Assembly (NCBI GenBank): GCA_008933995.1
Contig: WARS01000014.1
Location: forward strand, 6,309,192 to 6,373,191
Source: Datnioides undecimradiatus
Taxonomy: Eukaryota; Chordata; Actinopteri; Lobotiformes; Datnioididae
DNA: 64,000 bases
Direction of reading: 5' to 3'
Shown here: positions 39,010 through 52,908 of the stretch, piece after piece
How the letters are laid out: each line of letters begins with the position of its first letter
How positions within the stretch are numbered: position 1 is the first letter of the stretch
Position numbers and translations under genes: made by a program
The notes under the pieces: generated by a model
What the model was told of the DNA's origin: nothing
The model's database searches: none
The model's input: only the letters and a program-made list of their open reading frames with translations

Positions 39010-42000
39010 ATGGAGACTCGGGGGATTGAAGACATGTTTGACTTTCGTCGGTAAGTCAGCTAACGACAGCTAGCCAAAGGAAGCTGCTGTTAACCTTCAG
39101 CTCACGCTAATCAGCTACATTTGCAGAAACATTACTCTAACATCCTGTTTGTTCAAAAACACCTCACGGCGCTAACCAGTGAAACCTTTGATAAAACATG
39201 CAGCTAGCTAGCTAATCTAGCTCTGTGGTGGCGCTAACGAAAACCTTTTATTGCCAGCGTTTATTATGCAATCCCGTGTAACGCTAATATCGGTGTACAC
39301 ATCGCGCTGTCATCAGCTGTAACTTCAGACTCTTCAACTAGCACAGCTAGTTTAACCTTAAATGGATGTTGAACATTAAAACGGTCAATTACAACATTGT
39401 CCTCTGATGGCTGGGAGTGAAGTTTACTTGATGTCTAAATTCAACTTATTTAATAAAGACACAGTGGGCAGAGGAAGCATCGACCCCTCTGTACATGGGA
39501 ACTGAATCACTTTGCCATAAATGTCACCTGAGATCTAAAAGTAAAAGCTGTGGCTGCTCCAAAAATAAAGTGTGTCATCTTTCAAATAAATACAGATGGG
39601 ACACAAGGCCTGCAGGTGTAGAAATACTGATTAAGGTGTCAGATTTTAGGACAGAGGAGGACTAAATCAATGTTAGGCATCCCAGATGTTCTGCCAATCA
39701 CGGAGAGACACGTGTAATAGTGAGTAGAAAATGAAAGCTGCAGACTGTCATGATGCGTGGCATACTGAAACCCACATTAAAGCTGACTTTAAGGTCAAAG
39801 ATGGGGGGTGCTAAATCAGGACTCGTAATCGTATTTGAGACAAAAACTGTAACACACAGTAATGTATCATCCAGACTTGGTTAGAAGCAAACAAACAAGA
39901 AATAACCTACACATAAACAATGTTTGAACTAACATTATCATACTATTTACCTCATTATTAGCAAAACATTGTAATCAGCAATGCTGGACGACTCATGCAC
40001 AGTTGAAAAGCAGCAGCACTGTTAAAATGTGTCCTGTCAGTGTGATTCTGTTACCACCTGCAGTGACATTTCACCTATTTCCCTGGACTTATTGAAGTTG
40101 CTTACAACTCTGAATCTTTCTCTGTGCAGGTTTCCCAAAGACGCCGTTGTTCTCCTGATGTTGCTGGTTTACTTTCCAGTTGGCGTTTGTTTGATGTTCA
40201 TACGGATTTTTATTGGTGTTCACGTGTTCTTGGTCAGCTGTGCACTGCCAGAAAGTTTCATTAGAAGGCAAGTATTTGAAATTTTCGGTGTTTCTATTGA
40301 CTTGTTTTACTTTGAGCAGCAATAGCAGTTGTAGCTGTGGCAGTCCCAAGTGCCCTTAATAAAAATCATAGTGTGCATTAATAATAACTGAGGTACAAGT
40401 AGTAGTAGTAGAAAAAGGAAGGAAAAATGGTGTCTGTCAACGCTAAGACATGCTATATAATACATACCATGTATCCCATTAAAAATAATTGCAGCCTGAC
40501 TGCCTCTCTCAGCCATAATGACTGCATTAAATTCAGCTACCCCATTAAATGCCATTAAGGTGAGTGGCTGTTCAATATATTTGGTCTGGTATGTGTCCAT
40601 TACACAGTGGCCCCTTGTAAATGAGACCCTGCTCTCTGTAATGCCAATGTTTAAATAAATGCAGTGACTGAGGTGCTGAAGAAGAAACATGAGAGAGAAA
40701 GAAAATAAACATCTGTTGAAGCTGTATGTTGTTGAACGGTCCACAGCATGCCTGTAAAATATATGTATTTCTTTTGCTCTTTTAGATTTATTGTACGGAT
40801 TATGTGCTCAGTCCTGGGGATGCACGTGAGACAGAAAAACCCTCGCTCCAGAGACAAAAACACCACACTGTACATGTGCAATCATGTGACAGAGTTCGAC
40901 CACAACGTTATCAACCTTCTCACCCCCTGCAATACTGTGAGTGGTCGTCCAAATCCTCTTTGCTAACGTGAGACTTGTTACATTTGTGGAAATCGTACAT
41001 GCTTCCTGTATTAGCTGTCACCTGTTGTCATGCACTTACCAACATGTCTGCGGTGTTTTATTATGGAGTTGAAATGTACATGCTGAAAAACTGCACAAGG
41101 TTTAAATCAAAGCTGATTCTGTTATAGGACTGCTAATCTCAGAGGAGCATTATGAAAAGACTAACGTGTTCATGTTTCCTCCCCAGCTTTGATTCACCAG
41201 TGCACCTTGTGGTGCATGCCTCTTAAATACAGTGAATGCTGTGTTAAATGAGCTTTCTGTGTCTCTGCCCTTTAGCCTCAGTTAGAGGGCTCCACTGGCT
41301 TTGTGTGTTGGGCCAGAGGCTTCATGGAAATCCATTCAGCATCCGGCCAGGAAGCGATAGAAGAGACTCTTCAGAGGTACTGCTCCACTGAGGGCACCCC
41401 TCCTTTGCTCATGTTTCCCGAGGAGGACACAACAAACGGCCGCGCTGGCCTGCTCAAGTTCAGGTTAGTGCGAACTTTGTGTTGTGTTGTGTGTGATCGA
41501 TTTATGGCACTGAAGACGACACAGTTATTGGTTGTAAGTGTAATTGGTAGAAGACAGTGGGATCATTCCTCCAACAAATTCTGCTTTAGCTCTTTTGTTT
41601 CTGATTTTGTTTAGTCCTTCGTATTTTCACAGCACAGCGGTAACTGTAACATGGAGACCGTGTTTGGGTTTTATACTTAAGACACTGGTTGTAAAAGGAA
41701 ACTAATTTAATCAAGTCAGCCACAAATTATCATTCCTCCTTCATAACACTTTGAGATAGAGATGAATTACTGTGTCGCTGGTTCCCTCCTGTTAATTTCC
41801 CTCTAGAGTTCTGTGGGCAAATCAGTGTAAGGAAGTGAAAACAGCTGCAAAACTGATTCATTTCTGTCGCTAATTTGAGTAACTCAGAACCAAGTGAGCT
41901 TTATCTCCCTGAGATGCACTAATACCAAACAAACAAACAAACAAAAACAAAAACTGGATGAGGATGAAGATCAAAAATATCACATTGCTTTGTTTGCAAA

Positions 42001-45000
42001 GTCCAGAAATTCACTTAATATTCATTTTTCACAACACACCAAAGGTCAGACCAGAACTCCTTTGTACCAACAACAAAACACAGCACCAGCTCACTGACTC
42101 TTTGCTTCATCAGACTATTTGGAATTTCTTACATTTTTCAAATGTAAGAAATTCAGCAGGATTCTGTCTGTCTTCATTAAAATCAGTTTGATTTGTGTTT
42201 GTCCGACCCTCTGTGCTAACATGTTTCCTGTGTTTGTTTCCTGTCAGTTCTTGGCCTTTCTCACTGACTGACTCCATTCAGCCTGTGGCCTTACGGGTGA
42301 CCAGACCATTGATTGCTTTGGTAAAGCCATTTGAAATTGCATTTATGACACAGTTAGAGTGCAGGGATGAGATACAAAGATAAGAGAGATGCCATCATCA
42401 GAATGTGATTGTCAGCATTCACCGTTAAAACTTGAATGTGGTTTAGAATATAAATATTGATGTTACACAAGCACTGGGGGAGGTTTCATCGTATAATTGG
42501 GAATGATAAATAAACCATGTAACAGTTTAACTGTAACAAGACACTGAAAAGCAAAATGTGTACAGAGGAAGGGGGGAGATCAATAGGGGAAAATAAAGCA
42601 CGTAATGCATGTATGATTTCCCAGCTATGGAACATCATTACAAAACGAGTGAAATCTCCTGGAAGTATGAGCGAGGTGATCAGAGTGGACTGCTCAAATC
42701 TAATCCAGCCATCTCAGCAGCAGGACGGAGTCTGTTGCTGCGTGCAGCTGTAGTTGGAGTCTATTTGCAGGAGTGTTTGGGCGCCACAGCTCCGTCGTCC
42801 ACATCCTCTCTGACTGCAGACACACTGTAACCACCGTTAACAACATGACTGACTTCATTGTGTGGTGTCTGTCCACAGAGCACACCAGAGTCAAGTTGGC
42901 TGATGGAGCTCTTGTGGACATTTTTTGCTCCATGTACAGTGTATCATGTAAGGTACTAAATAATTTGTATCATTATTTCTATCACTACTTGTTTTGTTTT
43001 ACTCATGTTCTGCAGCCGAATGAACAGTTATGAGGCAGTTTTGTGGAAATGTGAGTAAACTGGATCCACCAAGTATAAAGAAAACCCTATATGAATCAAT
43101 CCCAGGCTCATCTCTGGACAGTAATGTTGATCAATGATAATTTAATAATAATTTGGGGATTTTTCAGTGTATAATAGTCTCCTGTTGCTTTTCAACAATT
43201 CTGTTGCCGTAATAGTTGTCAGGATTTCTTCTGATTTTGCTTTTTTGTTTTTCGTTTTCATCCCAGTTGGCTCCCACCAGTGTCCAGACAAGATGGCGAG
43301 TCCATGCAGGAGTTTGCCAACAAAGTCCAGGAGGTAACAGCAACGTTTGTCAGCTGAGCGGATTCATGAAGGGTTAGACTTGTAACAGTAAAACAGAGAT
43401 GTTGAAAACATGTTTAGCAGTAATGCAAGTATACCCACATCCCTCTACAGTTAAGCTTTCTTCCTGAAAAGCACATTATTATGTAACATTGCCTATAGTT
43501 TGTCCATCAGTATCACTAACCGCCACCTCTGCCTTTTTGCTGCGGTTGTAAACTCAACATGCGTCTAATCTGTGTCATCCAGCTACTAGCCAGTGAACTC
43601 GGACTGGTCTCCACCAAGATCACTAAAGCTGACAAAGCAGAGCACATCAAAAGGAAAAGACATACTGTACCACAGACGGCTACAAGTAAGTCAACAAACA
43701 CACACACTATACACGTGAGTGCATGTCAGGATCCAGCTGACTGTTTTGGAGTTTTTTGGGGAGATGTCAGCTGTTTCTCTGCTCCCTCCAGGTGTCAGAC
43801 CTGCCTCCATCGGCCTTGGGTTCATGGTTCAGAGTTTGGGCACAGATGATCATACGATTGCCAAAATGGCCCAACAGGTGAAGGACGTGCTGCCTCACGT
43901 CCCTCTGAATGTAATCACAAAGGACTTAGGTAGGGCCTGGGACCCACTCTGCTCCACTGTTATCTGCCACCAACTCTGTTCATTCCAGTTGCAATGCCAC
44001 ACACTTACAGTTGTCTTTCGATTGTGTTCAGCAAAAACCAATTGCGTTGACACCACCATAACAAATCTGCTGGAGAACAAGGAGGAAGCTCAAATGGAAG
44101 CAACCGGAACGTCGATGTTCGGGTCCTCTAAGAGCAGCTCCTATTCATCCGGTTCTGCTCCCACCATAAAGGTTCGATGATTCAACGCACAGAGCACCCT
44201 GTCTGAGGAATTTGTGATTTAGGATATGTTTTATTCTCAACATATGAAGTTCACATTTCCCAAGGTTTAGTGCTCTTTACTAAATCGATAATTCTGTTTT
44301 CTTTTCATCCACAGCCTGCTGCAAAGTCTTTTGGGAAATCACCAGCTGACAGACATTTGTCTCTCCAAGAGAGAAAAGAAGCGCTGTATAATTTTGCAAG
44401 AAGGTGAGATCTTCTTGTTAACATCAGTGTCGCACTAAAGTTAGCCCTACGCCGTGGGATTAACCTTTCCATCAACCTTGCTAACTCTCATTTCAATCAA
44501 ATATTGCTGGACGTATTGAAAAGTCTGTTCAGTTCATGTTAACAAGGCGCCGCAGAGAAAAGCCAAAGCTGCTTCATTATGCACAACATCTTTCAGTTGT
44601 GCAGAGGCGAACAGTCCTGCAATATTCATGCTGCGAGATGAGGAGTGTGATGCGAAAATACACCTGCCTTCACTAATTTAGTCCGCTGCTGATTTGTTAA
44701 GACAGTCTCTGAAACAGCAGTAAAGGATCAAAACACTGAGAGAAAAGCGTCTCTTAGCTGTTTTGTCTCTTTGGCATAAAATTTAGTCCAGGAGAACAAC
44801 ATTTTTATATTAACCACGGGGTCAAACAACTGTGTAATATGAAAGGACTCAGTCGTTGTGATATACTGTGATCGCCTGACTCTGCATTTTCCAACAGCTC
44901 TGCAGTGCGATTGAATGTCTTTCAGCGCTTTGTTTTGGTTTTATGGCCCTTTTATGGTTTCCTCTTATTGCTCTTACTACGTGTGTTTTCAGCCTCTGCA

Positions 45001-45811
45001 GGCGGCAGTTTCACTCAAAAAGCTGCGATAAACCCACTGTGTCCTGCCCACTGAGCATCAAACGGCACACAAAGTTAATGACTACCCGCTCAATGTCCAA
45101 ATATTTTTATCTAGACGTGGTAGGGAGCGAAACAGAGCTAATAGGAGACTGAATATTGATTTGTCTGGTCGCCTGAAACTACAACAAATGAATGCTAATG
45201 TTGCTCACAGGAAAGAGACCTGTTTAATAAAATGTGGCCATTAGCTGTAGACGAGGAGAGATCCACACTCCACCAAACACCTGGATACCCATACCTACAT
45301 GTACCCCTAATCTGATTTTCCTTTCCACTGCAGACAATACTCTGAAACGTAGGCGTGGCAGTTGGTATCAATCAATCAGTGTTTTAGCTCCACCTCTGGC
45401 TTGCTTTGAACCTCAACAGAGGTAACGAACAGACAGGACAGACCGAACTGGTTCTGTTGGGCCCATCCACAACTTAGAAATGCCAAGCGTGACCTGAACT
45501 AGACTGGAAAAGTGTTTTTAACCGTACAGCTCCACTTTTATCTCAGTTTGGTCTGTAAAGAGCCACTGGCAGGCTCACATTAAATGCCACCACAGTGACT
45601 CCGATAGCAATTAGAAAAGTGATGCAACGGCCGTTAATTACATGTCCAATGAATTATCTATACCAGGCGTGTGTGTGTGTGTGTAATTAAAGCGCTGACA
45701 TATTGTACTAAGCGTAATTTCTAAAGTAAACACTGACCGTTGGTTTTGTGTTTTTCCTCATCTAGACGCTACATTGAAAAACATGGATTGGATCAAGAAG
45801 ACAGCCACTGA
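39010..45811 (+). CDS. aup1: Ancient ubiquitous protein 1 (lipid droplet/ERAD factor)
   Basis: 415-residue membrane protein of the ER and lipid droplets. The mammalian protein recruits the E2 enzyme UBE2G2 and acts in ER-associated degradation. Exons: 39010-39050, 40130-40267, 40786-40936, 41276-41463, 42248-42320, 42879-42952, 43267-43333, 43583-43685, 43792-43929, 44032-44171, 44315-44403 and 45766-45811. All phases agree and the length is close to the human 410. Parts: N-terminal membrane hairpin (about 18-50), acyltransferase-like domain with NHVTEFDHN (HX4D, H93/D98) and the FPEEDTTNGRAGLLKF block, CUE domain (about 299-341, with VLPHVPLNVITKDL) and a C-terminal helix SLQERKEALYNFARRRY matching the UBE2G2-binding region. 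The second intron starts with GC instead of GT. AATAAA follows at 46112. Confidence 0.95.
40268..40785 (+). other. Non-canonical GC-AG intron in aup1
   Basis: The junction reads AG|GCAAGT with acceptor TTTTAG. Splicing here joins ESFIRR to FIVRIMCSVLG in frame, matching the family. The remaining donor bases fit the strong consensus seen at GC donors. No GT donor nearby keeps the frame. Confidence 0.85.
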
Positions 45812-46816
45812 ACACACTTTGGGTCAAGCCATCATTGAAAACCTGTCAGAGCGAAGCATATTCAACCTGCATAGCTGTCTAATTTGAATGGTGATTTTCT
45901 ATTCCGTCAACGGGTTCTGTTGAAAAACAGATGTTCATAGCAAATAATGGAGACAAGTATTCAGAAACATGTGTACGTTGATGGAATGGTGATTATGCAT
46001 GTGTTTAATTCTTCATTCTGGCTGATACATAATTTTGATAACAATTTGTATTACGATCCACTGACTGTGAATCATCTATTTATTTTTATAATGTCCAGAG
46101 TCGTCAATGAAAATAAAGTTCAGCTTGACCTAAAGAAATTTGCCCCTGGCAGTGTTTGGATTCAACATTGACTTTAATTTGTTTATTGTTGTAAACTCAT
46201 ACCTATATTACCCTCAAATGTAATATCAAAATCATCGCCATAGGAGGGAGCCAGAGAGTACATTTGTGCTTCTACCGCAAAGCTCAGCTGTAGAGCCCTA
46301 ATATTTAGTGATACACAAAATAATAAGAGCAAAGTACCAGAGATCGGAGAGCAATAGTGATTTCTATGTGCTTATGTTATTCAGGATATTATATCCTGCT
46401 GAAACAGACCAAATGTCATGAGGTTGAACTTGATTGTAGTGTAAATAGATGTTACCTATGTGCAAAAGCCACAAAATAATACAAACTTTAAAGTTTCTAC
46501 CTGGTCTACATCTATAATACATCTCAAAAGGTAAAATGTAGCCCAGCTCTTGCATCCAGCGGAAGCACAGCTTGAAGTCGGTGGCTACTGAAGTGTTTTC
46601 TGTGCCTTGAATGTCACATCTCGGCAGCGCGTGCGTCAGAAACATCCTGGATGTTTGCACAAACTGTCATCAGCCAGGCTGTTCGCAGTACAAGCAACGA
46701 CTACTGTCAAGTTCTATTTTCCCGCAGCGCCTGAATGCAGCTTTTTCGCCACGCCGGATGTGACGTTATCCGCCTTCCTCACAGAGCACATACTGGATTA
46801 GGCTACAACGTTAGCG
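45812..46816. other. aup1 3' UTR and fnta 5' flank
   Basis: aup1 polyadenylation signal AATAAA at 46112-46117. The remaining roughly 700 bases up to the fnta ATG contain its promoter, including a CRE-like TGACGTTA near 46759. No separate gene is seen. Confidence 0.5.
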
Positions 46817-49800
46817 ATGTCAGGTGTCGAGGAAACTTCAAATGAAGCCGCTGACGTTAAAAAAGACAAAGAGCTAGATGTAGACGCCGAGGAGGACTTC
46901 CGGGATGATTATTTTGCAGACCCGACCCGATATATATTTTACAGGTAGGGTTTGGTTGTTGCTTTTCATGAATGTTTGGGTGGCTAGCTGCTGTTAGCTG
47001 CTTTAACGGTAACTTTACCGTGGGATTCCATCAACTTTAGTTTGCAACAACACGATAATGTTGGATTACTACTAGTTTAATATCAGTTTCGTCTTTGTCT
47101 GCTATTGTAATGGCATCAACAACAAACATTAGACAATGACTTGTTAGTAAAGTGTTATGCTAATTGAATGGTTCAGTTCATCCCCACCCCTGCCAGCTGG
47201 AGCAAAAGCTCGTATACACTGTGCCAAGGCAGCGATCATGTAGCTGCATGTCGATTGTCTCACTGTGAATTTACATCTTTGCTGCATCTTTGTGTAGCAC
47301 AGTAACAGCACTGTGAGGTGTGCTAGCTACATCAGCTACCTTCAGGCGGTATTGGAGGTTAGCAGCCAGGAAATCCACCCCCGTGTTCTTGTGTTTCAGA
47401 GACAGAAAGGAGTGGGCTGACCTGGAGCCTGTTCCTCAGGATGATGGACCAAATCCCGTAGTGAAGATCGCCTACTCTGAGAAGTGTAAGATTGTTAGCA
47501 AGAGATGGGAGTCACACAGAAGACACGATAGAAACGAACGTGACGAGCAAACACCTGCAAATCCACGAGCCACAGCCTGTAACATAACATGTAGTGACTT
47601 TATCATCCTTATAATCACACGGGAGACATCAGACCGGAGTGGTTCTCAGCAGCATTTAAAGTCACAGCTGGGTTTCTGAGTGAAACTCTGAGTTTTATAA
47701 CTGGTGAACATGTGTTTCTTCCAACAGTCTCAGACGTTTATGATTATTTCCGCGCACTCCTGAAGAATGACGAAAGAAGCGATCGGGCTTTCGCCTTGAC
47801 AGCAGACGCCATCGAGCTGAACGCTGCCAATTACACAGTTTGGTGAGCACGCTGCTTGTTACACATACGAATAATAATGACTGTGCAGTTTAGCAGTGTC
47901 TCATTGTCCAAACACTTGAGAACGAGAAGAAGACAAATGCTTTTCTGTTTAAAATCCACTTATCGTCTCCTCTCAAACAGTAAGACATTTTGGCGTTGGA
48001 TCTAAAGTTTAGATAGAGATGTCCCTCAGTTCGTTGCATTTAAAAATGACAGCGTCCTCTGTGAAACTGTATCGTAACAGTTCTTGGTCATGTGCAGGCA
48101 CTACAGGAGAGTACTACTGCAGGCCCTGTCCAAGGACCTGAGGGAGGAGATGAGGTACATTACTGCCATCATCGAGGAGCAACCCAAAAACTACCAAGTC
48201 TGGTGAGCGGCGGCAAATTCATCCGAGGTCACATGTTTGCGTAGCAGTTGCGGATCAGGTTAATGAAACGATGTAAAGTTTCTATAGTTTGTTTATCGAA
48301 CATGAACAGTGAAATAAGATGTGGTTGGGGAAAAAAAAAAACAACCATAAAGAGGGTGATAAAATGAGAAAGTTGAATGAAAACATTAGAAAATAAGGCT
48401 CGTCTCTAAACTCTCCCAGGCACCACAGACGTATGGTGGTAGAGTGGTTGAACGACCCCTCGGAGGAATTGGAGTTCATCGCCGACATTCTCAGCCAAGA
48501 CGCAAAGAACTATCACGCCTGGCAGCACAGACAGTGGGTCATCCAGGTAGGTGTTGGAGCTCTTGGCAGAGATTGGCTTCAGGAATGAGGATCGAGATCC
48601 AGTTTTCTGCCCACAGCGAGCCACTCTGCCAGAACCGTTCCTCCACTTTATTAACGTGCTGTTCGAGTCTCACTGTGGTCAGTATCTGTCTCGTGCATTG
48701 CCGGGCCACCACTAAACTATGCTCTCATAAACAAGTCCACTGCCAACGTTTGTTTTATTCATTCCCCAGGAGTACAAACTGTGGGACAGTGAGCTGGAGT
48801 TTGTGGAGAATCTCTTGGAGGACGACGTGAGGAATAACTCTGCGTGGAACCAGAGGCACTTTGTCATTTCCCACACGACAGGCTTCTCTGATCCAGCTGT
48901 AGTGGAGCGAGAGATCCAGTGAGTACCTTCTCCTCAAAGTCCGGACGGTTCGGACACAACGATAACTTGCACTTTTCATGTTGGTCACACTTCCCACCTG
49001 AAATAGCTTCTGTTTGCAGGACCTCAGGCTTCACACACAAAGATATATATATACGACTTTCCTGTGTCATAAACATAATTTCCTGTAATCCCTTCGCCGA
49101 AGCATGGACGCCCTACGCATGAGCTGCACGACTAATCAAAGTGACTGTTCCTCCCTGTGTGGCAGGTATTGTCTGAACCAGATCAGGAAGGCTCCCCACA
49201 ACGAAAGCGCATGGAACTACTTGAAAGGGTAAGAAGGGACATATCAGATCTAAATTCTAGGAAATCTCCAAGAAGTGATGAAAAAAGTTAGTAATCTCTC
49301 TGATATATGAATCTCCTCAACCTTCACTTCAGGCTGACTGAAAGACATTTCCTCCAGTGAAATTACTGATATTTCAGTGTGTCATCCCCATTCAGACATT
49401 CACAATATATGGTGCGCTACAGGGGAAAAACCAAGTGGAGATTATTAAAAATTGAAAAGCTCACTGGCAGTAAGCAGTAAGCCCCCCCCCCTTTTCAATT
49501 TTTTTCCCCAAGGATGCTGCAAGACAGAGGTCTGTCGTCTCCGCCAGGTCTGCTGGAGAGAGTCCTGGAGCTGAAGGAGACTCACTGTTCACCCTATCTT
49601 CTAGCATTTCTGTTTGATTGCTATGAGGACGCTTTGGAGAACGGCAACCAAAAGGAAAACATGGGGGAAGAGGAGCGAAAGGAAACTTTAAAAAAGGCTC
49701 TAGCAGTAAGGATTGTATTCATTGTGCATTTGTTTACTTTGACACTAACAGATGTGCTGCTTGATGACAAGTCAGGGAGATTATTTTGGTAAATGCTGCC

Positions 49801-50007
49801 GTTACGATCTTTTTTCTGACTGTTCCTGTGTTTGTCTGTTCTTTTTTGAAGATTTGTGAACTTCTGGCACAGGAGAAGGACACCATCCGTAAGGAGTACT
49901 GGCTGTTTTTGGGACGTTCTTTAAAGAGCAAATCTGGAATCAGTGACCCCACTGATGATTCTCCTGAACCATCGGTCCCAGCATCTGGGCAGCAGGAGAT
50001 GAGTTAG
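46817..50007 (+). CDS. fnta: Protein farnesyl/geranylgeranyltransferase type-1 alpha subunit
   Basis: 373-residue shared alpha subunit of farnesyltransferase and geranylgeranyltransferase I, which attach isoprenoids to CaaX cysteines in the cytosol. The beta partner (not in this window) selects the lipid. Exons: 46817-46944, 47400-47485, 47728-47842, 48098-48202, 48420-48546, 48770-48918, 49166-49228, 49513-49705 and 49852-50007. All are GT-AG and phases agree. The helical PPTA repeats are visible through their tryptophan motifs: WHYRR (110), WHHRR (145), WQHRQW (179), WNQRHF (213) and WNYLKG (253). [25 protein letters not shown] and neighbouring exons match the family closely. The acidic N-terminus replaces the proline-rich stretch of mammals. 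A second ATG ORF overlapping exon 2 is a shadow. Confidence 0.96.
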
Positions 50008-52861
50008 ACCACCAGGAGACTTGCACCATTTCCACTCCCATCCTGCTTAACTGATACTGTCAGCAAAACCAAGCAGTGCAGTTTGATATGTAAATTTCTC
50101 TAATGTGAATTGGCAGAGGAAGATTCTTAAAACAACTAACAGGAGCTCACCTAAGGGAAGGGAATACGGTGAAATCAAACACAGCAAATGTCAAGTGTGA
50201 TGACATTTGTATCACAGAAGAGACGCAGATGTAGCGGGTTACATGTCAATTATGTCACAATTAGGCCATTCAGCCAGTTTATCATCACCTTTAGAGTTAC
50301 TGCAGCGGTCGCTCTCTGTGTTTGTTTAAATCTGAATACACTTGTCTTGTCCTCAGAGTCTGTGTTTGAGTCCCCATGCCATCAGTACTGACAAACCTGA
50401 GTGTGTTTGTGTGCACATGTAATTCAATTTAATGCCTTTGAATGATGGCAGGTACACATCTTAATGTCTTTACTAACAGGATCCTCCCGACATGTTTGTC
50501 TTATTCCTTTGTGTTGCTTTGAAATGTCCTTTAAGCTCTTTAGACGTTTTCAAAATACAGGGGGAGTTTTGAACGGACACTCATTAGTGAGGTAACTCTA
50601 AGACCATAATTGATTATTGTGTGCAGGAAAACACTCCCTTTACATTTTTTGATTGTTTGGTGGAGTCAGAGAACACGTGTAATTATGTTGTAATGGAGAG
50701 GAACGGTATCATGGAGCATGACAATAAAACAGCTTGTAGTAACACAGTGATGTGTAACGCTATGACAGGAAAGCAGATGAAATGCAGCGTTACGCTGCTG
50801 CATTCTGATCAATGACTCACACAACATCACAGCTTTCCCTTCTTTTGCAAATCCATATCTGTAAATGAGCCGCCGTCTTGCCACTGGGCTCGTTCTGTTT
50901 GGTCCTCTGAGCTGTGCTGCCAGGAGGAATCCAGCGAGCCCCTGTGCACACGGCACATGTATTGACACTCAGAGCCTCATGTCCTGGACTCCCTCGGAGC
51001 AGGGCAATGGATTTACTCCACTAGATGCAGCTGTTTCTACTTCTGCTGGCATTACAGCACAATCCATCCCTCCAGTTTCTAACCAAGCAGTTGGTTTGCC
51101 AGCAGTGTGTTAATTACAGCTTCTCTAAATACTTGATATCAGAGCAGGACGGCTCAATTTTTCTATGCTTCTCGACACCATCATCGGCTAGTGCACGTCA
51201 TCAGCAGTCGTGACACGGTTGAGCACGATGAATCTGGGACAGCACAGAGCAGAAAGGTTGATAGGTTGATTGATTAAACTCCAAAGTATTTGCCTGACTC
51301 ATCCTTTAACTAAATGTAGTAGTTTTGTTGCCGTGACTTTGAGTCAGTCTGCATGACTGTGGAGCAGCTGCTTTGTTGATTAAGAGCTGAAACAACAAAC
51401 CGGGCCACACGACTCACGATCCAGACTGCCAAGTGAATATGAATACCGGCCACACTGTTTCAACTCATTAAACAAAACAGATCAGCTACCTGCTGCATCA
51501 CTTCAAGCATTGTTTGGAGGACAGCTGTCCCTAGTGGTTAAACCCAGAACCAAAAAAACAAAACCAAACCATAAACAAAAGGGTCTCAGACAGCGTGTAA
51601 TTAAAATACTAATTAAACCCAACACAAGTCCAAACAAACCACACAGGTTCCCTCGCAGTCTGCAGGCTAAGGAAGTTATTAAATGCAGGTGAAGGAGACG
51701 GGCTGCAGCCAAGAACCTGTCCTCTGTTCTGCCGTCCGTCCATATGTGACTCCTACAGTTATCGTGAAGTGCTCGTGATGCCACTGGCTACTTTTTAAGA
51801 TGCATGCGCAGACACAGTGGATTAACAGGAGACCAGTGTATCGGTGTAGAGTCCTGGACGACATCCAGCTCGGTTCGGAGACATCTGTTTCTTATAAATG
51901 GAGGAGAAGGCAGCTAATCCTGTGTGGGATCCTGCAGCCTCTCCGTTTATCACAGAGTCAGCCACATGTTTTTCGCTGCTGAGACGTAGCAGCATTGATA
52001 CCAGAACCATTCAGCACATGTAAAGGTTTTTTGGGTGTTTTTTTTGTGGGGGCACATATTTGCATAAATACTGTATTTTCACAATGTGTTTCAATACAGA
52101 GAAGAAACGCTAGAACCTCAGATGCGAGAAGCAAATTTGGAGAACGCATCGGAGAACTAACTCGTGACTCCATGTGACACTCCTATCACCTGTCAAACTG
52201 CTTTAACGCCAACACTTACGCAAGACATGAGAGGATTCAACAGCCCAATCATCTTCCCTGGCAGTTTGAGAACTAAAAATACAGTCAAGTTTAAGGCCAA
52301 AAAAGGATTTTTGCCGTGAAGACGAAATACCCAGATACACAGAGTAAACTAGGGCCCAGGACCAAAAAATTAAGATTTTATCTAAAATGAATTTAAATGG
52401 AAAAGACCTTTTTCAACACGTTCCACATGTACATACACAAGCTAAGGTGACTCAAACTATACAAGGAAACATGCATTCCAACTGGCCTCTGTCCTCAGCC
52501 TCCCTTTAATACAGCAAAAAGCCCCACCAGAAGTATATGATACATACAATGTCCCATACTATTAGATTAAAGAAGCCTGGTTCTCACAGTTTGAACACAG
52601 CCCATGGCAAAACACAAAAGGCAACAGCATGTGCTCGAGGGAGAAGGCTGTTACTCCTCTATGTTCTTAATATCAGCAAAAACCATTAAAAGATTACAAC
52701 CAACACTGAAGTGATCCCACAACAAGTACTGCCCGTGTAGACAAAGCAGCCACTGTTGTCCGAGAACTATTAAAAACACATCAGTGAGTCACGCCGTTAC
52801 ACTGGCTGACATGTTGCTTCATCACAATGAGCACGGGCACTGTAGTTTATTTTCAGTCGAT

Positions 52862-52863
<2 letters not shown>

Positions 52864-52906
<43 letters not shown>
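52864..52906. repeat. (CA)n microsatellite
   Basis: Uninterrupted run of about 21 CA units, the longest pure CA repeat in the window. Confidence 0.95.

Positions 52907-52908
<2 letters not shown>

Noticed and set aside
43719..44180. 153-codon ORF in aup1
   Set aside because: It combines aup1 exons 9 and 10 with the intron between them, which happens to stay open. The CUE domain is interrupted if the intron is retained, and clean GT-AG sites are present.
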